This document shows positions 1 to 7,101 of a DNA stretch of 7,731 nucleotides, one piece after another. Positions within the stretch are counted from its first letter, which is position 1. Each line of letters opens with the position of its first letter. The position numbers were made by a program, and so were the translations under genes. The stretch comes from Steroidobacteraceae bacterium (lineage in GTDB: Bacteria; Pseudomonadota; Gammaproteobacteria; Steroidobacterales; Steroidobacteraceae). The stretch is taken from NCBI GenBank assembly GCA_021325695.1, contig JAJTCR010000059.1:1-7731 (forward strand), written 5' to 3'. Under the pieces are notes generated by a model that saw only the letters and a list, made by a program, of their open reading frames with translations, had not been told where the DNA came from and made no database searches.

Positions 1-773
1 TGCGGGTCGCGGATCCAGCGCTCGAGGTTCTCCCGCGTGTTGGGCAGCACGCCTGCGATGTAGGCGCGCCGTGCCCAGTCGCGCAGGGGCGGCCCTGCGT
101 AGGTTTCCGGACCGACCACGCCTTCGATCACGTGACACGCATGGCAGGCGTACTGGCGCAGCAGCGTCGGACCGACCGCCTCCGCCGACGACGACGGCAA
201 GGTCCCGCGTTGGGCGCATGCCGCGTCGCCCTCGCTGCGCGCCGCATAGTCGGCCGGGCTCAGCCTCGGCAACACCTTCAGGAACGCGACCGTCGCCCAC
301 AGATCCGCGTCGGACAGCCGGTATTCCCATGCCGGCATGCCGGTCATGCGCACGCCCTTGCGCGTGACGTAGTACAACCACTCCGGGCGCCACTCGCGCG
401 CGGAATGGGCGAGGCTGGTCGGAATCGGCAACATGCCGAGTGCCGCCGCACCTGGCGCGACGCCCGGCGCGCCGTGGCACTGTGCGCAGTGCTGGTCGTA
501 GCAGGCGAAGCCACGGTCGACGAGTGCCGGATCGTCGAGCGGTGGCGCATCGATGTCCTCGGCGGACTGGCGGACGGAAAAGTGCAGTCCCGCGTCGAGC
601 AGCCGATGGGTCACCAGGAAATGCTGCTTCGTGGCCGCCGTGCTCACCGTACCCGAAAGCAGCACGACTGCCCCGACCAGGGCGCCGATGGTGACCAGTC
701 CGATCGCACCCGAGGCGACCAGCAGCGCATGGTACTTCCCGTGTTCGCGCCGGCGGGCGTCCTTGCGTGCCAC
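1..773 (-). CDS. Membrane-anchored di-heme c-type cytochrome, partial (C-terminus beyond window)
   Basis: An electron carrier probably tethered to the periplasmic face of the inner membrane. Translation from a GTG at 773 gives 257 residues before the window ends. A basic N-terminus (residues 2-13) precedes one hydrophobic segment (about 17-39), which fits a signal anchor with the heme domains outside. The first heme site is CAQCH (96-100), with a likely axial Met in TGMPAW (Met146). The second is CHACH (210-214), and its Met ligand would lie beyond the window. Residues 222-257 (GPPLRDWARRAYIAG, then NTRENLERWIRDP) resemble cytochrome domains attached to caa3-type oxidase subunit II, so oxidase genes may lie to the left. 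The GTG is chosen because AGGAGGAG precedes it at ideal spacing. Cys91 and Cys186 are extra cysteines outside heme motifs. Its exact redox partner cannot be told. It lies 208 bases downstream of mrpG on the same strand. Confidence 0.87.
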   Translation of the reverse strand, partial: MARKDARRREHGKYHALLVASGAIGLVTIGALVGAVVLLSGTVSTAATKQHFLVTHRLLDAGLHFSVRQSAEDIDAPPLDDPALVDRGFACYDQHCAQCHGAPGVAPGAAALGMLPIPTSLAHSAREWRPEWLYYVTRKGVRMTGMPAWEYRLSDADLWATVAFLKVLPRLSPADYAARSEGDAACAQRGTLPSSSAEAVGPTLLRQYACHACHVIEGVVGPETYAGPPLRDWARRAYIAGVLPNTRENLERWIRDP

Positions 774-981
774 CCGGCTCCTCCTGCCGACGTGCGGTCA
801 CTCCAGATAGCGCAGCCGAGCGATCCGCGCTGTCGCTGCGCACCGCGGTTTCGCGCGGGAGCCGTCTCACGTCCGCGGCACGGGCGGGCGCGCGAACGTC
901 GGTGGCCACACGCCACAGAACGGCTCGGTGCGCTGGCGCTGTAGCCATCGAAAGCAGCGCACCGCGTGGCGGGGTCCCGTA
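774..981. other. Gap between mrpG and the cytochrome gene
   Basis: These 208 bases separate the mrpG stop from the cytochrome start. I see no convincing gene and no intrinsic terminator with a T-run. On the minus strand there is a weak GCGCTG/CAGCGC dyad (960-955 and 941-936, 13-base loop) and a short CCGC-CAC-GCGG stem just after the mrpG stop. A minus-strand frame starting ATG at 948 stays open into the cytochrome gene, but its Arg/Pro/Ala-rich translation looks like a high-G+C shadow. The gap is unlike the overlapping junctions of the mrp genes, so the cytochrome may have its own promoter here. I could not pick a convincing -35/-10 pair. Confidence 0.5.
778..785 (-). promoter_or_regulatory. 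Strong ribosome-binding site of the cytochrome gene
   Basis: The minus strand reads AGGAGGAG at 785-778. Measured from the AGGAGG core, there are six bases to the GTG at 773. This site decides the start of the cytochrome gene, because no ATG lies at a suitable place in that frame. Confidence 0.8.
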
Positions 982-1350
982 TCAGTCCCCCGGCTGCGCC
1001 GGGGGCGCGCCGTCCTCGGGCGCCGCACCGCGCGACTTGCGAGCCCGATTCCGGTACAGCGCCGCCTGCAGCAGCACGATCGAGTTCACCGGCACGGTGC
1101 CGAACAGCAGCACCGCGATCAGCAGTTCATGGAACATCGGCCGGCCGGCGATGGCCGATGAACTCAGCATCGAGGTCAGCAATACCCCGGCGGCGCCGGC
1201 CGTCGACGACATCGACGGTCCGTGCACGCGCGAGAAGAAGTCGGGAAAGCGCAGCACGCCCTGCGAGCCCGCCACGATCGCCAGCCCGGCCAACGCGAGC
1301 AGCACCGTGCCGGGCAGCGTCACCCAGAGCGGGAACGTGTCGATGGTCAC
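982..1350 (-). CDS. mrpG: Na+/H+ antiporter subunit MrpG (MnhG/PhaG)
   Basis: A small membrane subunit of the Mrp cation/proton antiporter, 122 residues and usual in size. Three hydrophobic segments are visible (about 8-30, 49-68 and 73-97). The family signature is the amphipathic stretch RFPDFFSRVHGPSMSSTAG (34-52), matching the R-[LF]-P-D-x-x-x-R-x-H pattern of MrpG. The third segment ends in TVPVNSIVLLQAAL, corresponding to the usual TAPVSAH...RAA motif. The tail is short, hydrophilic and Ala/Pro-rich. The start is GTG, chosen because it overlaps the mrpF stop as GTGA and has GAGGTGAT upstream at good spacing. It is the last gene of the overlapping set. MrpG is required for assembly and activity of the complex in studied Mrp systems, but has no known catalytic role alone. 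Confidence 0.93.
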   Translation of the reverse strand: MTIDTFPLWVTLPGTVLLALAGLAIVAGSQGVLRFPDFFSRVHGPSMSSTAGAAGVLLTSMLSSSAIAGRPMFHELLIAVLLFGTVPVNSIVLLQAALYRNRARKSRGAAPEDGAPPAQPGD

Positions 1351-1628
1351 GGCTCGATCACCTCGCCACGCAACAAAAAGCGCGCCAGCGCCATCGTGCC
1401 GATGAACCCGAACAGCGCGATCAGCAGCGCGATGTCGAAGTAGGCGGTCGAGCGCGAACGGATGCCGAGCACGAGCAGCAGCAGCATGCCGTTCGTGTAG
1501 AGCGCATCGAACGCCAGCACGCGGTCCTGCGCGGCGGGTCCCAGGAACAGGCGCACCGTGGCGTTTAGCATCGCCACGGCCAGGCAGAGTTGCACGAACC
1601 AGACCGCATAGCCGAACACCTCGTTCAT
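1347..1628 (-). CDS. mrpF: Na+/H+ antiporter subunit MrpF (MnhF/PhaF)
   Basis: A small hydrophobic subunit of the Mrp antiporter, 93 residues (typical of the family). Three membrane segments fit residues 5-28, 44-56 and 62-85. The best signature is GPAAQDRVLAFDAL (30-43), the conserved GP..xDR[VI].A.D motif. Its Asp35 corresponds to the Asp implicated in cation transport or stability in studied MrpF proteins. The ATG overlaps the mrpE stop as ATGA and is preceded by GGAGG with an 8-base spacer, a strong ribosome-binding site. The stop overlaps the mrpG start. All conserved charged residues that I know of are present, so the subunit looks intact. Confidence 0.94.
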   Translation of the reverse strand: MNEVFGYAVWFVQLCLAVAMLNATVRLFLGPAAQDRVLAFDALYTNGMLLLLVLGIRSRSTAYFDIALLIALFGFIGTMALARFLLRGEVIEP

Positions 1629-2104
1629 TCGAAGATCCTCCGCAACGGTCGTTCGTATCGCTCCTGGATCGTGCGGACCAGGGCCGCCTCGTCGGCCACG
1701 TCGAGCACGTGCAGCCGCAGCGATCGCCCGTCGTCCGCAACGCCCGCCCAGACCGTGCCGGGCGTGGAGGTGACGATGGCGGCGAGCACCGCGAGGCCGT
1801 GCGGATCGCGAAGCTCGATCGGCACGTCGACGAAACCGCTTCGGCGCGGGAGCCCGCGACGAAAGGCCAGCCTCGCCACGCCGAAGTTCGATCGCAAGAT
1901 GTCCACCAGGACGTGCAGCAGAAGTGGCCCCACATGGGCCAGCCGGTGCACGCTCGGGTGCGTCGGTCGCAACCGCCGAACGGCGCGCACGAGCAGGGCC
2001 GCGAGCAGCGCGGCAAAGACGAACTGCGCCATCGTCTTGGCATCGTTCAACACGAGCCATGCCAGCGCGAGCGCGACCCCGAGCAACCACGAATGCCGCT
2101 TCAT
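1625..2104 (-). CDS. mrpE: Na+/H+ antiporter subunit MrpE (MnhE/PhaE)
   Basis: The membrane subunit with a cytoplasmic C-terminal domain, 159 residues, the usual length. Two closely spaced hydrophobic segments lie at the N-terminus (about 5-20 and 25-40). A further one at about 56-70 (HVGPLLLHVLVDIL) leads into RSNFGVARLAF, typical of MnhE (PF01899). The soluble domain has the conserved TSTPGTVWAGVADDGRSLRLH region (112-132) with the TPGT motif and ends in a charged helix with the sequence QERYERPLRRIFE. The ATG overlaps the mrpD stop as ATGA and has GGGAG six bases upstream. The stop overlaps mrpF. MrpE supports assembly and full activity of the complex, and nothing looks broken. Confidence 0.94.
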   Translation of the reverse strand: MKRHSWLLGVALALAWLVLNDAKTMAQFVFAALLAALLVRAVRRLRPTHPSVHRLAHVGPLLLHVLVDILRSNFGVARLAFRRGLPRRSGFVDVPIELRDPHGLAVLAAIVTSTPGTVWAGVADDGRSLRLHVLDVADEAALVRTIQERYERPLRRIFE

Positions 2105-3732
2105 GGCAGCACTCCCGTCGTTTCGGCGACGACGCGCACGTACACCTCGGGCGCATGCAGCGACCGTGCGGCCGAATCGAGGTAGGTCATGACCGGCGCG
2201 GCCGCCACGGTCAGCACCAGGCACGCGAGGATCAGCAGCGAGGTCGGCGCGACTTCGATCATGCGCAACCGGGGCGTGCGCTGTGCGCTCACCGTCCAGA
2301 ACAGCCGGAGGCCGCTGCGCGTGAATGCCACCAGCGCCGCCATGCCCGAGACCACCACGGCCGCGCAGAACGCCGCGCCGTACGGTGCACCCGCCGCCAG
2401 CAGGTTCGGTCCCGCCGTCGCACGCAACAACGCAAACTTGGCCAGGAACCCGGACAGCGGCGGCAGTCCGACGATCAGCAGCACACAGCAGACGAACGCC
2501 ATGCCGAGGAACGCCATGGCGGCCGGGATCGCGACGCCGACCTCGTCGGTGGGGGAGAGCGGGTCGGGGGGACCCACGCCGAAACCGTGATAAATGACGT
2601 CGGGCATCGGCGCCACGTCGGCCGCCTCGCGCATCGGTACGTTGCGCGTGCGCTGGGCGAGGCCGTTCAGCATGAAGAATGCGCTGGTCGCGAGCGCGGA
2701 GCTCGCGAGGTACAGCAGGACCGGCGCGGTCAGCGACTGCAGCCGCAACCCGAGTGCCATGAACATGAGGCCCGTCGAGGTCACGACCGAGAAACTCACG
2801 ACGCGCCCGAGCTGGTGGGCCGACAGCGTGCCGATCGTCCCGTACGCCACCGTGGCCGCCCCGCCGTAGAACAGGCCCACGTCGATGAAGGAGGTCTCGA
2901 CGTCGGCCGACGAAAGCAGCGTGCCGATGCGCAGGGCCGCGTAGACGCCCACCTTGGTCATCAGCGCGAACAAGGCGCCGACGGGCGAACTGGCCGCGGT
3001 GTACGCGGCCGGTAGCCAGAAATTGAGCGGCCAGACGCCAGCCTTGACCAGGAACGCGCCGCCCAGGATCGCCGCGCCCGAGCCGAACAGCGCACGGTCG
3101 CCCGGGTCGAGCTGCGAAATGCGGGCCGGCAGGTCGGCCATGTTGAGCGTGCCGGTGATGCCATAGACCATCGCGATGCCGACCAGGAACAGGAACGACG
3201 CGAGCAGGTTGACCGTGACGTAGTGCAGGCTGGCCTTGACGCGCACGCTTCCGGCCCCGTGCAGCAGCAGGCCGTAGGACGCCGCGAGCAGGACCTCGAA
3301 GAACACGAACAGGTTGAACAGGTCGCCCGTGAGGAAGGCCCCGTTGAGTCCCATCAGCAGGAACTGCAGCATCGAATGGAACGCGGGCGCGACGCGGTCC
3401 CAGTAGGCGAGTGAGTAGACGAGCGCCGCGAGGCCGATCAACGCGGTCAGCACGAGCATCAACGCCGCGAGACGGTCCACGACGAACACGATGCCGAACG
3501 GCGCCGGCCAGGCGCCGAGCGCGTAAACGCCGACGCCCTCGGTCCACATGTGCGGCATCGCGTCCGTCGTCAGGTACAACAGCGTGCCTGCCGCCACGGC
3601 CTGCACGAGGACCGAGCCCACCGCGAGCGCGATGCGGGCCCGCCGCTGCTCGGCGAGGAACAGCAGCGACGCGCCGGCGACCAGCGGCACCAGCACCGGC
3701 ACGATCAGCAGATGGTGCAGCAGCGCCGTCAT
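2101..3732 (-). CDS. mrpD: Na+/H+ antiporter subunit MrpD (MnhD/PhaD), NuoN/NuoM-like
   Basis: One of the two large channel-like subunits, 543 residues, homologous to the proton-pumping subunits NuoL/M/N of complex I (Proton_antipo_M domain, about 135-430). About fourteen hydrophobic segments are evident. Key residues of the proton path are present: Glu146 in FFEVLLAASYGL, Lys230 in LVKAGVWPLNFWLP, Lys260 in ALMTKVGVYA and Lys432 in LPPLSGFLAKFALL. At the position where relatives often have a D-[LI]-[KR]-R-[LI]-[LA]-[AY] helix, this protein reads AHQLGRVVSFSVVTSTG (305-321), keeping one Arg. A hydrophilic loop (360-400, ending in TDEVGVAIP) is normal for PhaD-type proteins. The start at 3732 overlaps the mrpC stop as ATGA and follows GGAGGACAG. 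A longer in-frame extension to 4143 is open but reads Arg-rich and overlaps mrpC, so it was not used. Confidence 0.95.
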   Translation of the reverse strand: MTALLHHLLIVPVLVPLVAGASLLFLAEQRRARIALAVGSVLVQAVAAGTLLYLTTDAMPHMWTEGVGVYALGAWPAPFGIVFVVDRLAALMLVLTALIGLAALVYSLAYWDRVAPAFHSMLQFLLMGLNGAFLTGDLFNLFVFFEVLLAASYGLLLHGAGSVRVKASLHYVTVNLLASFLFLVGIAMVYGITGTLNMADLPARISQLDPGDRALFGSGAAILGGAFLVKAGVWPLNFWLPAAYTAASSPVGALFALMTKVGVYAALRIGTLLSSADVETSFIDVGLFYGGAATVAYGTIGTLSAHQLGRVVSFSVVTSTGLMFMALGLRLQSLTAPVLLYLASSALATSAFFMLNGLAQRTRNVPMREAADVAPMPDVIYHGFGVGPPDPLSPTDEVGVAIPAAMAFLGMAFVCCVLLIVGLPPLSGFLAKFALLRATAGPNLLAAGAPYGAAFCAAVVVSGMAALVAFTRSGLRLFWTVSAQRTPRLRMIEVAPTSLLILACLVLTVAAAPVMTYLDSAARSLHAPEVYVRVVAETTGVLP

Positions 3733-4076
3733 CTGTCCTCCGGCTCGCGGCCGTCGACGTGGTCGGTGCCGGTCAGGCCGCGCGCCACGAGCAGCAACAC
3801 CAGGAACAGTGCGGTCGTCGCGAAACTGATCACGATCGCGGTCAGCACGAGCGCCTGCGGCACCGGGTCGGCGTACAGCGACGGATCCACGGGCACACCT
3901 TCGCGGATGATGGGCGCACGATCGACCGTGAGGCGGCCCGTCGCGAAGATGAACAGGTTGACGGCGTAGGACAGCAACGCCAGTCCGAGCACCACCTGGA
4001 AGGTGCGCGGGCGCAGCACGAGCCAGACGCCCGAGCCTGCGAGGACGCCGATCGCGAGTGCGACGATGACTTCCAT
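3729..4076 (-). CDS. mrpC: Na+/H+ antiporter subunit MrpC (MnhC/PhaC), NuoK-like
   Basis: A small subunit homologous to NuoK of respiratory complex I, 115 residues (normal length). Three membrane segments fit 4-21, 27-46 and 74-98. Typical features are GLALLSYAVNLFIFATG (31-47) and, after a short polar loop, DPVPQALVLTAIVISFA (70-86), the hallmark DP[LV]PQALVLTAIVI of MrpC. The C-terminal tail is short, hydrophilic and acidic. The ATG shares one base with the mrpAB stop (TGATG), and the stop overlaps the mrpD start (ATGA). It is thought to sit between MrpA and MrpD and connect them within the membrane. Confidence 0.96.
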   Translation of the reverse strand: MEVIVALAIGVLAGSGVWLVLRPRTFQVVLGLALLSYAVNLFIFATGRLTVDRAPIIREGVPVDPSLYADPVPQALVLTAIVISFATTALFLVLLLVARGLTGTDHVDGREPEDR

Positions 4077-7000
4077 CAGCGCTCGACCTCGGCGACCGGC
4101 CCAAGTGCATCGTCACGCGTCGACACGGCCGCCGACGTCGCACGGCGCGGCTCCCGCAGCGACTGGTGCGCGATCGCGATCAGCATCAGCACGGTCGCGC
4201 CGACGACGACCATGTAGATGCCGACGTCGAACAGCAGCACCGTCGAGAAGTGCAGGTCGCCCAGCACCGGCACCGTGGGGTGCCATTCGAGGCTCGTCAG
4301 AAATGGCGCCTGGACCAGCCAGGCGGCGACGCCTGCCGCGCCGGCGGCGAGCAGGCCGAGCCCCACCCAGTACTGCGGCAGCACGCGCAGTCGGGATTCC
4401 ACCCAGAGGACGCCGCTCGTCATGTACTGCAGGATGATGGCAGTGGCCATCACGAGCCCGCCGACGAACCCGCCGCCGGGGGCGTCGTGGCCACGCAGCA
4501 GGAAATATACGGACACGATGCCGGCGAGCGGCAGCAGGAGGCGGCCGATCGTCGCCGGCACGAGCATCGCGCCCGAGGGCAGGTTGCGGCCCGCGGCGAG
4601 CGCCAGGCGCGCCGCCTCCTCGCGCTGCGCGCGTGGCACGTCGAGGCTCTCGGGGGCCGGGCGGAACCGGCGCAGCAGCGCGAACACGGTCAGCGCGACG
4701 ACCGCCAGCACGGCAATCTCGCCGAGCGGGTCGAGCGCCCGGAAGTCGACGAGGATCACGTTGACGACGTTGCGGCCGTGCGCATGTGGGAGCGACTGCT
4801 CGAGGAAGAACGTGGCGAGCCCGGTGGGAGCAGGCCGCGTCATGATCGCGTGCGCGAGCAGGGCGACGCCCACGCCGACAACGACGGCGACCACAAAGTC
4901 GCGGGCCCGTCGCAGGCGCGCTTCCAGCGAGTTGCGCCGCCATTCGTCGACGGCGAGTCGTCGCGGCAGCCAGCGCAGCCCGAGCAGCAGCAGCACCGTC
5001 GTGACGATCTCGACCGCAAACTGCGTCAGCGCGAGGTCGGGCGCGGAGAACCAGGCGAACGTCAGGCTCGTGATCAGGCCCGCGCCGCCCACCATGATCA
5101 GCGCCGCGAGGCGATGGAACTTCGCCTGCGCGGCGGCGCCGAGCGCGCAGGCGGCACCGATCAGCCACAACAACGCGAACACGAGGTTGGGCGGGGTCCG
5201 CGCGGGCACGGCGGGCTGCAGGGGCCCCTGGAGCAACGGCACCACTGCGCTCGCGACGGCGAACAGCACGATCAGCAGCAGTTGCGACTGCAGGCGGCGC
5301 GACGAGACGAGCGCGACCAGTCGCTCGCAGGTGCGGATCAGCACCACCATCGCGATGTCGAACACACGGCCTCCCTCGACGGGTGCGCTCAACGGGGCCG
5401 CGGCCATCGCCTGCTGCCGACGATACAACCACCGGTAGAGCGCCAGGCCGGCCAGCAGTGCAAACGCGCTCATGTACAGCGGCGTGGTCAGGCCGTGCCA
5501 GACCTTCAGGCTGAACGCCGGCGCCGCGTCGCCCAGGATCGATCCCGCGGCGAGGTGGAGCATCGGGCCAATCGTCTGCTCCGGCAGCACGCCGACCAGC
5601 ACACACGCGAGCACGAGCAGCGCGCTCGGCAACAGCATGCCCCGCGTCGGTTCGGCGGGCGGGCGAGGCAGGCTGGTGGCGACGGGGCCGAAGAACACCG
5701 TGTGGATGAACCGCAGCGAATAGGCCACCGTGAGCGTGCTGGCGATTGTCGCGAGGGTCGGCAGCCCGATGCGGACGAACGGATCCCCGGAAGCGAAGAT
5801 CGTCTCGGCGAAGAACATTTCCTTGGACAGGAAACCGTTCAGCAACGGTACGCCGGCCATCGCCGCCGCCGCGACGATGGCGACGGTAGCGGTGACCGGC
5901 ATCGCGTGGGCGAGCCCGCTCAGGCGACGCATGTCGCGCGTGCCGGTCTCGTGGTCGATCATGCCGGCCGCCATGAACAGGGACGCCTTGAACGTCGCGT
6001 GGTTCATCATGTGGAACACCGCCGCCACCAGCCCGAGCCGGCTGTTCATGCCGAGCAGCAGCGTGACGAGCCCGAGGTGGCTCACGGTCGAGTACGCGAG
6101 CACGCCCTTCAAGTCGCGCTGGAACAAGGCTGCGCCACTGCCGAACAGCAGCGAGCAGATGCCGACGCCGCAGACCGTCCAGAACCATTCGGGGGTGCCG
6201 GCGAGCACGGGCCACAAACGCGCGAGCAGGAACACGCCGGCCTTGACCATCGTCGCCGAGTGCAGGTAGGCCGAGACCGGCGTCGGCGCCGACATCGCGT
6301 GTGGCAGCCAGAAATGAAACGGAAACTGCGCGCTCTTGGTGAACGCGCCGAGCAGCACCATCGCGAGCACGATCCGGTAATGCGGGTGCGCCCGGATCAG
6401 GTCGCCGGCTGCGAGCACGCCTTCGAGGTCGTAGCTGCCGACGATGTTGCCCAGCAGGACCACGCCGACCAGCAGGCACATGCCGCCGGTGGCCGTCACC
6501 ATCAGCGACATGCGCGCGCCTCGACGCGCCTCGTTGCGGTGATACCAGTACGAGATCAGCATGAACGAGGTGAGGCTCGTCAGCTCCCAGAAGATCACGA
6601 GCTGCACGAGGTTCCCGGACAGCACGATGCCGAGCATCGCGCCCATGAACGCCATCAGGAACGCGAAGAATCGCGGCACGGGGTCCTGCGGCGACATGTA
6701 GTAGCGCGCGTAGAGCACCACGAGGACGCCCATGAAAGAGACGAGCAGCGCGAACAGCCACGCGAAGCCGTCCATCCGGAAATAGACCTCGAGCTCCAGT
6801 TGCGGCGCCCAGGGCAGACGCTCACGCACGACCTCGCCGCCCGGTCCCGCGACCTCCGGATAGAGGCTCGCGACGAGTACCGTGCAGCCGAGCGTGACGA
6901 CACCGCCGAGCCAGCTCTCGGCATTGCGCGCATTGGACGGCAGGAACGCCGCGACCAGCGCGCCGATGAAGGGCAGCAGCACGATCAGCGTCAGGGTCAT
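4076..7000 (-). CDS. mrpA: Fused Na+/H+ antiporter subunit MrpA-MrpB (MnhAB/PhaAB)
   Basis: The largest Mrp subunit, 974 residues, here with MrpB fused at its C-terminus, as in group-2 (six-gene) Mrp operons. Residues 1-500 form a NuoL-like channel (Proton_antipo_N about 65-110, Proton_antipo_M about 125-400). Visible proton-path residues are Glu139 (IFWELTSLTSF), Lys222 (FTKSAQFPFHFWLPHAM), His247 and Lys253 (HSATMVKAG), Lys298 (DLKGVLAYSTVSHLG), His334 and Lys338 (HATFKASLF) and Lys393 (LLNGFLSKEMFF). Residues 605-680 are the MbhD/DUF4040 part with FSAPDLALTQFAVE (Asp655, Glu664), thought to form the cation path. Residues 742-765 (NVVNVILVDFRALDPLGE) are the MbhE part. Residues 810-945 are the MnhB domain with RGHDAPGGGFVGGL. 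No separate mrpB exists. The ATG at 7000 is chosen because it begins the first membrane helix (MTLTLIVLLPFIG). The frame is open to a GTG at 7090, but that extension is hydrophilic. No clear ribosome-binding site precedes 7000. Confidence 0.95.
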   Translation of the reverse strand: MTLTLIVLLPFIGALVAAFLPSNARNAESWLGGVVTLGCTVLVASLYPEVAGPGGEVVRERLPWAPQLELEVYFRMDGFAWLFALLVSFMGVLVVLYARYYMSPQDPVPRFFAFLMAFMGAMLGIVLSGNLVQLVIFWELTSLTSFMLISYWYHRNEARRGARMSLMVTATGGMCLLVGVVLLGNIVGSYDLEGVLAAGDLIRAHPHYRIVLAMVLLGAFTKSAQFPFHFWLPHAMSAPTPVSAYLHSATMVKAGVFLLARLWPVLAGTPEWFWTVCGVGICSLLFGSGAALFQRDLKGVLAYSTVSHLGLVTLLLGMNSRLGLVAAVFHMMNHATFKASLFMAAGMIDHETGTRDMRRLSGLAHAMPVTATVAIVAAAAMAGVPLLNGFLSKEMFFAETIFASGDPFVRIGLPTLATIASTLTVAYSLRFIHTVFFGPVATSLPRPPAEPTRGMLLPSALLVLACVLVGVLPEQTIGPMLHLAAGSILGDAAPAFSLKVWHGLTTPLYMSAFALLAGLALYRWLYRRQQAMAAAPLSAPVEGGRVFDIAMVVLIRTCERLVALVSSRRLQSQLLLIVLFAVASAVVPLLQGPLQPAVPARTPPNLVFALLWLIGAACALGAAAQAKFHRLAALIMVGGAGLITSLTFAWFSAPDLALTQFAVEIVTTVLLLLGLRWLPRRLAVDEWRRNSLEARLRRARDFVVAVVVGVGVALLAHAIMTRPAPTGLATFFLEQSLPHAHGRNVVNVILVDFRALDPLGEIAVLAVVALTVFALLRRFRPAPESLDVPRAQREEAARLALAAGRNLPSGAMLVPATIGRLLLPLAGIVSVYFLLRGHDAPGGGFVGGLVMATAIILQYMTSGVLWVESRLRVLPQYWVGLGLLAAGAAGVAAWLVQAPFLTSLEWHPTVPVLGDLHFSTVLLFDVGIYMVVVGATVLMLIAIAHQSLREPRRATSAAVSTRDDALGPVAEVER

Positions 7001-7013
7001 CGGCGGAAGTATT

Positions 7014-7025
7014 GCACGCTCGTGC
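7014..7025. repeat. Inverted repeat GCACG-CT-CGTGC near the mrpAB start
   Basis: Five-base perfect arms (7014-7018 and 7021-7025) with a two-base centre lie 14 bases before the mrpAB start codon, on the 5' side of that gene. It shares the half-site GCACG/CGTGC with the dyad at 7064-7079. It could be an operator half-pair or chance, since short G+C dyads are common in such DNA. Confidence 0.35.
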
Positions 7026-7063
7026 GGCCGTTCATCGTCATGCGCCGCCAGGACCGCGCCGCG

Positions 7064-7079
7064 GCACGCCGATGCGTGC
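7064..7079. repeat. Inverted repeat GCACGC-CGAT-GCGTGC in the divergent region
   Basis: Six-base perfect arms (7064-7069 and 7074-7079) with a four-base centre lie in the middle of the divergent intergenic region. A dyad here could bind a regulator acting on either gene. No regulator gene is present in the window to pair it with. Confidence 0.4.
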
Positions 7080-7094
7080 AGCGATCCCACGGGC

Positions 7095-7100
7095 TATGCT
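7095..7100 (+). promoter_or_regulatory. Possible -10 element of the hydrolase gene
   Basis: TATGCT matches TATAAT at four of six positions, including the first two and the last. A start of transcription about six bases downstream would fall inside the dyad at 7102-7124. There is no recognisable -35, so this is weak. Confidence 0.25.
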
Positions 7101-7101
7101 C

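Noticed and set aside
132..944. A 270-codon plus-strand open frame opposite the cytochrome gene
   Set aside because: The minus strand here encodes two CxxCH heme motifs and a membrane anchor behind a strong ribosome-binding site. The plus-strand frame is low in hydrophobic order and looks like a shadow.
936..984. A possible terminator after mrpG
   Set aside because: Only short stems are present (CCGC-CAC-GCGG, and a GCGCTG/CAGCGC dyad with a 13-base loop), and neither is followed by a T-run on the minus strand.
1924..3015. A 363-codon plus-strand open frame opposite mrpE and mrpD
   Set aside because: It has the same hydrophilic Arg/Gln/His composition, no family resemblance, and lies wholly opposite well-supported genes.
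1625..3547. An extended 640-codon minus-strand frame ending as mrpE
   Set aside because: Only the last 159 residues are MrpE-like. The upstream part is an Arg/Gly-rich shadow of mrpD in another frame, and the ATG at 2104 has both a ribosome-binding site and the ATGA overlap.
7001..7090. A 30-residue N-terminal extension of MrpAB starting with GTG at 7090
   Set aside because: The extension is hydrophilic and unlike other MrpA proteins, which begin at the first membrane helix, and it would take up most of the divergent promoter region.
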